The notes under the pieces were generated by a model, which saw only the letters and a program-made list of their open reading frames with translations, searched no databases and was not told the origin of the DNA. A DNA stretch of 5,783 bases, from assembly GCA_949284665.1 (NCBI GenBank), contig CASDWR010000253.1, positions 1 to 5,783 of the forward strand, read 5' to 3'. The DNA is from an uncultured Rikenellaceae bacterium. Its GTDB lineage: Bacteria; Bacteroidota; Bacteroidia; Bacteroidales; Rikenellaceae. The position numbers were made by a program, and so were the translations under genes. Shown here piece by piece: positions 1 to 5,783 of the stretch. The stretch's first letter is position 1; each line of letters begins with the position of its first letter.

Positions 1-1383
1 AATCGTAACATGCAGAGCGATTTCCTGACCCGAATTCAGGAGGCCCCGGTAAAGCCGATCGAACCCCGGTTCGTCGATTTCGAACGCGACCTGGTGCGCA
101 TGACTTCCCGGTCTGGAGCCGAAGTGCTTTACAAGAAAAATGAGACAAACGGGCTTTTCGAGTTGACCTATCTTTTCGATACGGGAAGCGATACCGATCC
201 GCTGTTGCGGTATGCCTTCGACTACCTCGATTATTTGGGAACGGATCGGAAAAGTGTCGAGGAGATCAAACGGGAGTTCTACGATATTGCCTGCTCCGTT
301 TCAACCAAGGTGACCGGTCGACGTAGTTATGTTGTTATCAGCGGATTGAATGAGAACCTCGTTCGGGCGATGGAGTTGTTCGAGGAGTTGATAACCTCCG
401 CACAGCCCGATGAGGAGGTATTGGAGTCGTTGAAAGCAGACATCATTAAGTCGCGTGCCGATGCGAAACACAATCAGGCGGCAAATTTTGCCGCCCTGCA
501 GCGATATGTTTTCTTCGGGAAGGATTATGTGAAGGCCTCCACATTGACCGACCAGCAACTCCGTACGCTTACTTCAACCGAACTGCTGGCCGAAATAAAA
601 GATCTGTTTTCAAGAAACCATCGGATTCTTTATTACGGGCCTTCGAGTCGGAAAGAGTTGTTGAACGCGGTAAATCGCTGCCACACGGCTGCGGTCGGCA
701 ACCTGAATCCCGTGGATGAAGTGATGGCGGCTGTCTATCGGGAAACGCCGACGAACAGCGTAATTCTGGCACCCTACGATGCCAACCAACTCTATCTCAT
801 GCTCTATTCGAACCGCGGAGAACATTACGACCCGAAAAACGATGCCAGGCTGACCTTATACAACGCCTATTTTGGCGGAGGGATGAACGGCATCGTCTTC
901 CAGGAGATGCGTGAAGCGAGAGGGTTGGCCTATTCCGCAGGAGCATCGCTTCGTTTCCCCGATTATAAACGCGACCCTTACACCTTCCGTGCATTCATTG
1001 CTACGCAAAACGACAAAATGGGTGAGGCACTCGACACGTTTCTCGACATTATCGAGAACATGCCCGAAAGTGAAACAGCGTTTCGGATCGCCAAAGAGTC
1101 GCTCGCGGCTCGATTGCGTACCCGGCGGACAACCAAGAGCGACGTGCTGTGGAGCTATGTCGATGCCTGTGACCTGGGAATCGACTACGATCGCGATGAG
1201 GCGATTTACCGGGAACTGCCCGGTCTGACACTCAATGATGTGAAAGCCGTACAGCAGGAGTGGGTACAGGGTCGGAATTATACATGTGCAATACTCGGTG
1301 ACACGAAAACACTCGACAAAAAGAGATTGGCTGCTTTCGGAAAAGTGACCATCGTCTCGCGTGAGCGGATTTTCGGATATTGA
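1..1383 (+). CDS. M16 family zinc metallopeptidase, C-terminal half (5' end outside window)
   Basis: The frame is open from base 1 and ends at TGA 1381-1383. The ATG at base 10 is an internal methionine, because the sequence beginning there is the second half of a long M16 (pitrilysin/insulinase-like) peptidase. Numbering from that Met, residues about 30-125 form an M16 fold in which the expected zinc motif HxxEH is degenerate (around DYLDYLGTD, 71-79). This is normal for the inactive third domain. Residues about 190-450 form the last M16 C-terminal domain, with the conserved signature FGGGMNGIVFQEMREARGLA (288-307) followed by YSAG. The family norm in Bacteroidota is roughly 900-1000 residues, with the active HxxEH site in the N-terminal half that forms a clamshell with this part. 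Members degrade peptides or small proteins, often in the periplasm, but any signal peptide would lie upstream and cannot be seen. It is separated by 272 bases from the next gene and looks like the end of its own unit. The family call is firm; the substrate is unknown. Confidence 0.9.
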   Translation, partial: NRNMQSDFLTRIQEAPVKPIEPRFVDFERDLVRMTSRSGAEVLYKKNETNGLFELTYLFDTGSDTDPLLRYAFDYLDYLGTDRKSVEEIKREFYDIACSVSTKVTGRRSYVVISGLNENLVRAMELFEELITSAQPDEEVLESLKADIIKSRADAKHNQAANFAALQRYVFFGKDYVKASTLTDQQLRTLTSTELLAEIKDLFSRNHRILYYGPSSRKELLNAVNRCHTAAVGNLNPVDEVMAAVYRETPTNSVILAPYDANQLYLMLYSNRGEHYDPKNDARLTLYNAYFGGGMNGIVFQEMREARGLAYSAGASLRFPDYKRDPYTFRAFIATQNDKMGEALDTFLDIIENMPESETAFRIAKESLAARLRTRRTTKSDVLWSYVDACDLGIDYDRDEAIYRELPGLTLNDVKAVQQEWVQGRNYTCAILGDTKTLDKKRLAAFGKVTIVSRERIFGY

Positions 1384-1617
1384 TTCCCCGGATCGAACGA
1401 AAGAGGCAAAAGAACCTTGTGCCGTATCCTGTGCGCCGAATCGGGCGATTGCCTGGTGGTGTGGAATACGATTCTACGGAGTTCGTTCATCGCTCGTACT
1501 GTGATGTGCGAATTCCGGTCGGCCATTGGCCCCTTGGCGGGATCAGAAGATGCATATTTTTTGTTCCCCGTATGCAAACGACTGTCCGACGGCGAAGGGA
1601 TTTCGATAAATTTTGAA
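1384..1617. other. Non-coding gap with potential three-way RNA fold
   Basis: No convincing gene lies between the peptidase stop and the next promoter. Reading frames on both strands are short, start only at TTG or rare codons, and resemble nothing I know. What can be seen is nested complementarity. GAACGAA (1395-1401) pairs with TTCGTTC (1482-1488). Inside it, AGGCAA (1404-1409) pairs with TTGCCT (1449-1454), and bases 1461-1467 pair with 1471-1477 around an ACG loop. Together these could make a three-way junction of about 94 bases. A separate inverted repeat, TGCATA (1551-1556) and TATGCA (1571-1576), lies upstream of the promoter. No clear hairpin-plus-T-run terminator for the peptidase gene was found, although a T-run follows the TGCATA arm. 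Each short stem could arise by chance, so the structure is only a suggestion. Confidence 0.25.
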
Positions 1618-1625
1618 TACCTTTG
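1618..1625 (+). promoter_or_regulatory. Bacteroidota -7 promoter element for the helical-repeat gene and ruvB
   Basis: TACCTTTG matches the Bacteroidota -7 consensus TAnnTTTG exactly. It sits 30 bases before the ATG at 1656, which predicts a transcript start near 1632 and a 5' leader of about 24 bases. No good TTTG/TTG -33 element is visible at the expected spacing (around 1594-1599 the sequence is GAAGGG-like), so the upstream half of the promoter is weak or unconventional. It most likely drives both the 526-residue protein and ruvB. Confidence 0.7.
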
Positions 1626-1655
1626 TACAAAACCACTCTAAACGAACCAGTCAAC

Positions 1656-3236
1656 ATGCAGTCCGAAAGGAGAGAGAGCGTCTTTGAACTCATCAAAACG
1701 ATGAACAAAGCCGAAAAGCGTAATTTCAAGCTTTACGCAACCCGTTTGGCTGGGAACGAGGGTGCCAAGTTCCTGCAACTGTTTGATGCCCTCGACGAAA
1801 TGGAGAGTTACGACGAAGGGAAAATCCTCCGCCGCTGTTCCGTGAAAAAAGAACAGCTTCCCAATATGAAGGCCCACCTTTATCGCCAGATACTGGTGAG
1901 CCTGCGGCTGCTCAATGCAGGCCATTCGGTGCGGTTGCAACTTCGCGAACAGGTGGACTTTGCCCGGATTCTTTTCGACAAGGGACTTTATCGCCAGGCT
2001 GGCAAATTGCTCGACAAGGCTGCCGTACAGGCAGAAGAGTCGGAACAGTTCACGATCCTGCTCGATATCGTTGATCTGCAAAAACAGGTGAAGGTGATGA
2101 ACGTGCCTACCGAAATGACCCCCGTAGCCGATAACATCAATCGACAGTCGGTACGTATTTTCGATCGTCTCGAGAACATTGGGGAACTTTACAACCTTTC
2201 CGTACGGCTCCATTCGTTGCACCTGCAATTGGGTTATGCCCGTTCGCAAAAGGACCTTGATCTGCTCGATCTCTATTTCAAACCAAAACTAGATCTTTGG
2301 CGCGACCGGGTGCTCTCGTTCACCGAACGGTTTTACTTCTATCAGGCAATGGCCTGGTATCATTATATTCGCCACAATTTCGCATACAGTTACCGGTATG
2401 GTCGGGCATGGATCGCTCTTTTTGAACAGAAACCCCGCATGAAACAGGTTCTGTACGACAGTTATATGCATGGATATGCCTGGTTGTTGGAGGGAATGTA
2501 TTTGATGCGCAAGTACAGCCTATTCGTGGAAACGCTCAGAACTTTTGAATCCGAAAGTACGGAACTGGCCGGGATCAATGAAAATGCGGAGATGATTTCC
2601 CGTCAGATTCTGTTCGTGGGCCAACTCAACAAATGTCTTCTTGAAGGTGCATTCAAGGAGGGGTTGTGGCTTGTCAGGAATATTGACGGGTATTTGAGGA
2701 AATTTTCCAAGAAGTTGATCGTAAGCGATCGAATGATGTTGAACTACAAGATCGCATGTCTTTACTTCGGTGACGGCAACTATGCTCGTTGTATGGAGTA
2801 CCTTTCGTTTATCATTGCCGTAAAGGATCCCCAAATCAGGAGAGATCTCCAGTGTTACGGACGTATGTTGAACCTGATCGCATCGTACGACGCGGGCATC
2901 GATTATAACCTGGATTACCAGATCCGTTCCGTCTATACGTTCATCGTAAAGATGAAGGACATGACCGATATGAAGAGGGCCTTTTTCCTGTTCTTCAAAA
3001 AATTGAGCGGTACGGGCGCCCTGAGCATGAAACAGGAACTAAAAGCTTTGTACAAGCGTCTCAAACCCTATGAAACCCATCCTTATGAACGTCGTACCTT
3101 TTATTATCTTGACCTGATGTCATGGCTCGAAAGCAAGATCAGCGGTCGTAATTTCGGAGATATTGTACGGGGTAAATTTGACCGGCTGCTGGCCGAAGAA
3201 CATCGTGCGAAAGGTGGCGATAGGCAGAGACCATAA
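1656..3236 (+). CDS. Conserved hypothetical protein, all-helical TPR-like repeats, upstream of ruvB
   Basis: This is a 526-residue protein that I cannot name. It has no signal peptide or membrane segment, so it should be cytoplasmic. The sequence is almost wholly predicted helix, rich in Leu, Tyr, Arg and Lys. TPR-like helix pairs are visible at about 100-130 ([20 protein letters not shown]), 228-256, and most clearly 364-387 ([17 protein letters not shown]). The first 50 residues carry a basic-amphipathic block ([15 protein letters not shown], 16-30) followed by [11 protein letters not shown] (39-49). I recall similar N-termini in Bacteroidota proteins annotated only as hypothetical or TPR. 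The C-terminus is charged. The ATG at 1656 is chosen because the only earlier in-frame start, a TTG at 1623, overlaps the promoter element and would precede the predicted transcript start. There is no Shine-Dalgarno sequence, which is usual in this phylum. RuvB follows after 19 bases, so co-transcription is likely. A scaffolding or protein-binding role is an inference from the repeat fold only. Confidence 0.85.
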   Translation: MQSERRESVFELIKTMNKAEKRNFKLYATRLAGNEGAKFLQLFDALDEMESYDEGKILRRCSVKKEQLPNMKAHLYRQILVSLRLLNAGHSVRLQLREQVDFARILFDKGLYRQAGKLLDKAAVQAEESEQFTILLDIVDLQKQVKVMNVPTEMTPVADNINRQSVRIFDRLENIGELYNLSVRLHSLHLQLGYARSQKDLDLLDLYFKPKLDLWRDRVLSFTERFYFYQAMAWYHYIRHNFAYSYRYGRAWIALFEQKPRMKQVLYDSYMHGYAWLLEGMYLMRKYSLFVETLRTFESESTELAGINENAEMISRQILFVGQLNKCLLEGAFKEGLWLVRNIDGYLRKFSKKLIVSDRMMLNYKIACLYFGDGNYARCMEYLSFIIAVKDPQIRRDLQCYGRMLNLIASYDAGIDYNLDYQIRSVYTFIVKMKDMTDMKRAFFLFFKKLSGTGALSMKQELKALYKRLKPYETHPYERRTFYYLDLMSWLESKISGRNFGDIVRGKFDRLLAEEHRAKGGDRQRP

Positions 3237-3255
3237 AATATATTTTGAAAATATC

Positions 3256-4269
3256 ATGGCACAAAACAGAGAGTTGAACAATCTGGAAAGCGATGCGGAG
3301 TTTGAGAACAGGATTCGTCCGCAGGAACTCGGATCGTTCCACGGTCAGGACAAGATCGTGGATAATCTGCGTGTTTTCATCAAGGCGGCGCTTATGCGCG
3401 GGGATTCGCTCGATCACGTATTGCTTCACGGCCCTCCCGGACTGGGCAAAACGACGTTGGCCAATATCATCGCCAACGAAATGGGCTCTTCTTTGAAGGT
3501 CACCAGTGGCCCGGTCCTCGACAAACCGGGTGATCTGGCGGGGCTGTTGACCAATCTGGAAGCCGGGGACGTGCTTTTCATCGATGAAATACACCGGCTC
3601 AGCCCCATCGTTGAGGAGTACCTCTATTCGGCGATGGAGGATTACAAGATCGATATCGTACTTGACAAGGGGCCGTCTGCCCGTTCGATCCAGATTGAAT
3701 TGAACCCCTTCACTCTGGTGGGCGCTACCACCCGGAGCGGCCTGCTGACCTCGCCTCTCCGGGCCCGTTTCGGGATACAGTGCCATTTGGAGTATTACGA
3801 TACCCCGGTACTGGCCGGTATTGTAAAACGGTCGGCCGGAATATTGGGGGTCCCGATCGACGATGCTGCTGCACGTGAGGTGGCCCTTCGCAGTCGGGGA
3901 ACGCCCCGTGTGGCCAATGCCATGTTGCGGCGTGTACGCGATTTTGCCATGGTACAGGGAGACGGCCATATCGATCTCGCTATCACGCGTGTCGCACTTA
4001 ACGCTCTGAATATCGACGCCAGGGGGTTGGATCGTATGGACAACAGGATACTGAGTACCATTATCCACAAGTTCGGCGGTGGCCCCGTGGGACTCAATAC
4101 CATCGCTACGGCTGTGGGTGAGGAAGCCGGGACGATCGAAGAGGTGTATGAACCTTTCCTTATCAAAGAGGGGTTCTTGAAACGGACACCTCGCGGTCGT
4201 GAAGCAACCGAGTTGGCCTATTCGCATCTGGGGGTGATCCGAGGACCACACGAAGAGACGCTTTTTTGA
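3256..4269 (+). CDS. ruvB: Holliday junction branch-migration DNA helicase RuvB
   Basis: RuvB is the hexameric AAA+ ATPase that works with RuvA to drive branch migration at Holliday junctions before RuvC cleaves them, in recombinational repair. All key elements are present in the 337-residue product. They are Walker A GPPGLGKT (59-66), Walker B with DEIH (110-113), sensor 1 GATTRSG (156-162), the arginine-finger segment SPLRARFG (166-173), and sensor 2 RGTPRVAN (214-221). The C-terminal winged-helix DNA-binding domain includes [20 protein letters not shown] (275-294) and [12 protein letters not shown] (307-318). Length matches the family. The ATG at 3256 gives the usual N-terminus; a frame-open extension back to a TTG at 3163 lies inside the upstream gene and is not RuvB-like. 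The 19-base spacer after the helical-repeat gene is A/T-rich and contains a perfect 7-base inverted repeat. No ruvA or ruvC is adjacent. The gene looks intact and ordinary. Confidence 0.98.
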   Translation: MAQNRELNNLESDAEFENRIRPQELGSFHGQDKIVDNLRVFIKAALMRGDSLDHVLLHGPPGLGKTTLANIIANEMGSSLKVTSGPVLDKPGDLAGLLTNLEAGDVLFIDEIHRLSPIVEEYLYSAMEDYKIDIVLDKGPSARSIQIELNPFTLVGATTRSGLLTSPLRARFGIQCHLEYYDTPVLAGIVKRSAGILGVPIDDAAAREVALRSRGTPRVANAMLRRVRDFAMVQGDGHIDLAITRVALNALNIDARGLDRMDNRILSTIIHKFGGGPVGLNTIATAVGEEAGTIEEVYEPFLIKEGFLKRTPRGREATELAYSHLGVIRGPHEETLF

Positions 4270-4289
4270 CGGTTTGTCATTGGAAACGA

Positions 4290-4320
4290 TTGATTTATCT
4301 GAAAAAAATCATTACCTTGC
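4290..4320 (+). promoter_or_regulatory. Probable Bacteroidota promoter for the MFS transporter
   Basis: A TTG (4290-4292) is followed after 20 bases by TACCTTGC (4313-4320). This has the spacing of the Bacteroidota -33/-7 pair, with a -7 box one T short of the TAnnTTTG(C) consensus. The predicted transcript start is near 4327, giving a leader of about 50 A/T-rich bases before the ATG at 4377. A 6-base inverted repeat (TGATTT 4291-4296, AAATCA 4306-4311) lies within the spacer and could be an operator or chance. No strong terminator separates ruvB from this promoter, so some read-through from ruvB is possible. Confidence 0.5.
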
Positions 4321-4376
4321 ACTCTTGAATATGAACTTTTTTACAATAATTAACCAAAATTAATAACCTGTATAAA

Positions 4377-5669
4377 ATGGAAACTGTACAAAAAAAGAGT
4401 TTCACGCTGCCGATCGTGGTGATGTTCGCGCTGTTCTTCATGATCGCTTTCGTGACCAATCTCACAGGTCCGATGGGAACCATCCTGAAAGACGAATTCG
4501 GTGCGAGCAATTTCCTCTCCCAATTCGGCGCATTGGCCAATTTCATTGCATACGCGTTTATGGGGTATCCCGGTGGACTGATGTTGAAACGGGTGGGATA
4601 CAAAAAAACCGCATTGACCGCCGTGGTCCTCGGATTCGTCGGAGTGGGTATTCAGGTGTTGTCCGGTCAGGCAGGGAGTTTCATGGTTTATGTGCTGGGA
4701 GCTTTTGTGGCCGGTTTCTCGATGTGTCTGTTGAATATCGTGGTAAACCCGATGCTCAACACCCTCGGTGGCGGAGGTAACAAAGGCAATCAGTTGATCC
4801 AGTTCGGCGGTGTGTTCAACTCCGTCGGCGGAACCATCTCCCCGGTTCTGGTGGGTTATCTGGTTGGTGCCAATGCACGTATCGCGGATGCGAGCGTGGC
4901 CCTCTACATCGCGATGGCCATCTTCGCCCTTGCATTTGTCATCCTTGCCGCAACCAATATCCCCGAACCCCATATCGAAACCCCAGAGGAACGCGCTGCT
5001 CGTCTGGCCGCCAAGGGAACAAAGAAAAAAGAGAAATACGGACCTCTTTCGTTCCGCCATTTCATTTTCGGCGCAGTGGCTATCTTTATCTACGTGGGTA
5101 TCGAAAACAGTATCCCCAACATGGGCAACAATTTCATGAGTGCGGAACTCTCGAAAGCCATTGCCGGAACCGTGGTCGGAACTTACTGGTTCATGATGTT
5201 GATCGGCCGTTTGATCGGGGGATTGGTCGGTGGTCGGGTATCGAGTCGTAAGATGATGACCTTCGTGTCTCTCCTGGGAATCGCTTTCGTCCTCTGTATT
5301 ATTTTCCTCCCTTCGGATGTCATGGTGAAGATGCCTGCCGTGCAGAATGATCCAAAATTTGCGTTCGTTATGGCCGAAGTACCTATCAACATGCTCTTCC
5401 TGGTGTTGTGCGGACTTTGTACGTCGGTCATGTGGGGTTCGATCTTCAATCTGGCTACCGAGGGCCTTGGGAAATATGTCCCCGCTGCATCCGGAATCTT
5501 TATGATTATGGTTTGCGGAGGCGGTATTATTCCTCCCATTCAAGGTGCCATTGCCGATGCAGTGGGATATTTGAACAGCTACTGGGTAGTGATAGTATGT
5601 CTGATTTACATGCTTTTCTTCTCGCTTGTGGGCAGCAGAAACGTAAATAAAAACATACCGGTAGAATAA
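4377..5669 (+). CDS. MFS sugar transporter of the FHS (fucose/galactose/glucose permease) family
   Basis: This is a 430-residue inner-membrane transporter with twelve predicted helices, roughly 11-30, 47-68, 78-96, 101-123, 146-164, 172-193, 226-244, 262-284, 291-311, 335-356, 370-392 and 399-419. A charged cytoplasmic loop (195-224, with KGTKKKEK) links the two halves. Family markers are NPMLNTLG (124-131) and the following FNSVGGTISP (147-156). In the C-terminal half they are IGRLIGG (276-282), MWGSIFNLATEGLGK (352-366) and GGGIIPPIQGAIADAVG (381-397). These fit the FHS group, which includes E. coli FucP and the GluP glucose/galactose carriers and usually works by proton or sodium symport. 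Aligned by eye to remembered FucP, both acidic residues known to be essential there are missing: D46 corresponds to Gly31 and E135 to Asn120. Glu243 (YVGIENS) in helix 7 is a remaining buried acidic candidate. The substrate is therefore uncertain; a monosaccharide or amino-sugar is the best inference. The gene has its own probable promoter and a terminator-like palindrome downstream. The ATG at 4377 gives a natural N-terminus. Confidence 0.88.
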   Translation: METVQKKSFTLPIVVMFALFFMIAFVTNLTGPMGTILKDEFGASNFLSQFGALANFIAYAFMGYPGGLMLKRVGYKKTALTAVVLGFVGVGIQVLSGQAGSFMVYVLGAFVAGFSMCLLNIVVNPMLNTLGGGGNKGNQLIQFGGVFNSVGGTISPVLVGYLVGANARIADASVALYIAMAIFALAFVILAATNIPEPHIETPEERAARLAAKGTKKKEKYGPLSFRHFIFGAVAIFIYVGIENSIPNMGNNFMSAELSKAIAGTVVGTYWFMMLIGRLIGGLVGGRVSSRKMMTFVSLLGIAFVLCIIFLPSDVMVKMPAVQNDPKFAFVMAEVPINMLFLVLCGLCTSVMWGSIFNLATEGLGKYVPAASGIFMIMVCGGGIIPPIQGAIADAVGYLNSYWVVIVCLIYMLFFSLVGSRNVNKNIPVE

Positions 5670-5749
5670 TTTGGAGTTTGGTTTGTGCCGACCTTCGCCG
5701 ATACCGGTCGGACGAAAAGGCGGCCTGATAACGGATTTGAACTCCGAAT
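5669..5749 (+). other. Long imperfect stem in the transporter's 3' untranslated region
   Basis: Beginning at the last base of the transporter stop codon, bases 5669-5681 can pair with 5737-5749. The core is GGAGTT (5673-5678) with AACTCC (5740-5745), extended on both sides by A-T and G-U pairs to 13 pairs. Enclosed within it is a second stem, CCGACC (5688-5693) with GGTCGG (5706-5711), with a 12-base loop. No reading frame or known RNA family is recognised here. It may protect the 3' end of the mRNA, or may be chance pairing. Confidence 0.3.
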
Positions 5750-5757
5750 CGACGCAG

Positions 5758-5783
5758 AGATCGCACCTTCGAAGGTGCGATCT
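5758..5783. terminator. Perfect 26-base palindrome, probable intrinsic terminator stem
   Basis: AGATCGCACCTTC (5758-5770) is followed immediately by its exact reverse complement (5771-5783). As RNA this folds into an 11-pair G/C-rich stem with a UCGA tetraloop. It lies 88 bases after the transporter stop and ends exactly at the window edge, so any T-run that would confirm a terminator cannot be seen. Being perfectly symmetrical, it could serve both strands if a convergent gene follows. A protein-binding palindrome is the main alternative. Confidence 0.6.

Noticed and set aside
10..1383. A complete 457-residue peptidase gene starting at the ATG at base 10.
   Set aside because: The frame is open to the window edge and the protein starts in the middle of an M16 architecture without the catalytic half, so it is a 5'-truncated longer gene.
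1521..1531. GGCC-ATT-GGCC hairpin as a terminator of the peptidase gene.
   Set aside because: The stem is only 4 pairs and no T-run follows directly.
1278..1577. Minus-strand frame of 99 residues overlapping the peptidase 3' end.
   Set aside because: It overlaps a well-supported gene, has no recognisable family or promoter, and its composition looks like an antisense shadow.
1417..1641. Possible small protein of 74 residues ending in FEYLCTKPL.
   Set aside because: It starts at TTG, and its tail is simply the translation of the promoter sequence around TACCTTTG, a common false gene pattern in Bacteroidota.
1623..1655. TTG start extending the helical-repeat protein by 11 residues.
   Set aside because: This TTG is part of the TACCTTTG promoter box and lies before the predicted transcript start.
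3163..3255. TTG start extending RuvB by 31 residues into the upstream gene.
   Set aside because: The extension is the upstream gene read in another frame and does not resemble a RuvB N-terminus.
3139..4251. Minus-strand frame of 370 residues across ruvB.
   Set aside because: Long antisense frames arise from the codon bias of the sense gene; ruvB is certain, and the antisense protein has low-complexity shadow composition.
4350..5543. Minus-strand frame of 397 residues across the transporter.
   Set aside because: It is very rich in His, Glu and Asp, as expected when hydrophobic codons are read on the opposite strand; no family resemblance.
5733..5752. Minus-strand GTTCAAATC resembling a tRNA T-loop.
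   Set aside because: The flanking bases do not form the T stem beyond one pair, and no anticodon arm, D arm or acceptor stem can be placed.
1..5783. CRISPR array, insertion sequence, phage or conjugative element.
   Set aside because: No regularly spaced direct repeats, transposase, integrase or element ends were seen; the genes read as ordinary chromosomal content.

Overview
The window looks like a piece of a Bacteroidota (probably Bacteroidales) chromosome. Three things support this. The two visible promoters resemble the TAnnTTTG type used by the Bacteroidota sigma factor. None of the starts visible in the window has a convincing Shine-Dalgarno sequence; the two starts next to ruvB and the transporter instead have A/T-rich leaders. 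RuvB and the FHS-type sugar permease also read like Bacteroidota versions. The moderate GC content would suit a Rikenellaceae/Alistipes-like genome, but I cannot assign a genus from this alone.

Layout, all genes on the + strand. (1) 1-1383 is the 3' half of a large two-part M16 (pitrilysin-type) zinc peptidase whose catalytic half lies upstream of the window. (2) 1384-1655 is a 272-base non-coding gap. It has some potential RNA structure and ends in a good -7 promoter element. (3) 1656-3236 encodes a 526-residue, all-helical, TPR-like cytoplasmic protein of unknown function. (4) 3256-4269 is ruvB, the Holliday-junction branch-migration motor, 19 bases downstream and very probably on the same transcript. 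(5) 4270-4376 is a short gap with a probable promoter and a leader for the next gene. (6) 4377-5669 encodes a 12-helix major facilitator of the fucose/galactose/glucose (FHS) type. (7) 5670-5783 is a non-coding tail with a long imperfect stem and then a perfect 26-base palindrome at the window edge, probably the stem of an intrinsic terminator.

The genes do not form one obvious pathway: peptidase, helical-repeat protein plus ruvB, and transporter look like three transcription units. I see no mobile element, CRISPR array, tRNA or rRNA, and no strong case for a new multi-gene system. The points most worth checking are the uncharacterised protein coupled to ruvB, the transporter's loss of both acidic residues known to matter in E. 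coli FucP, and the structured non-coding stretches flanking the genes. Two starts needed correction. The helical-repeat protein starts at the ATG at 1656, not at a TTG at 1623 inside its promoter. RuvB starts at the ATG at 3256, not at a TTG at 3163 inside the upstream gene.
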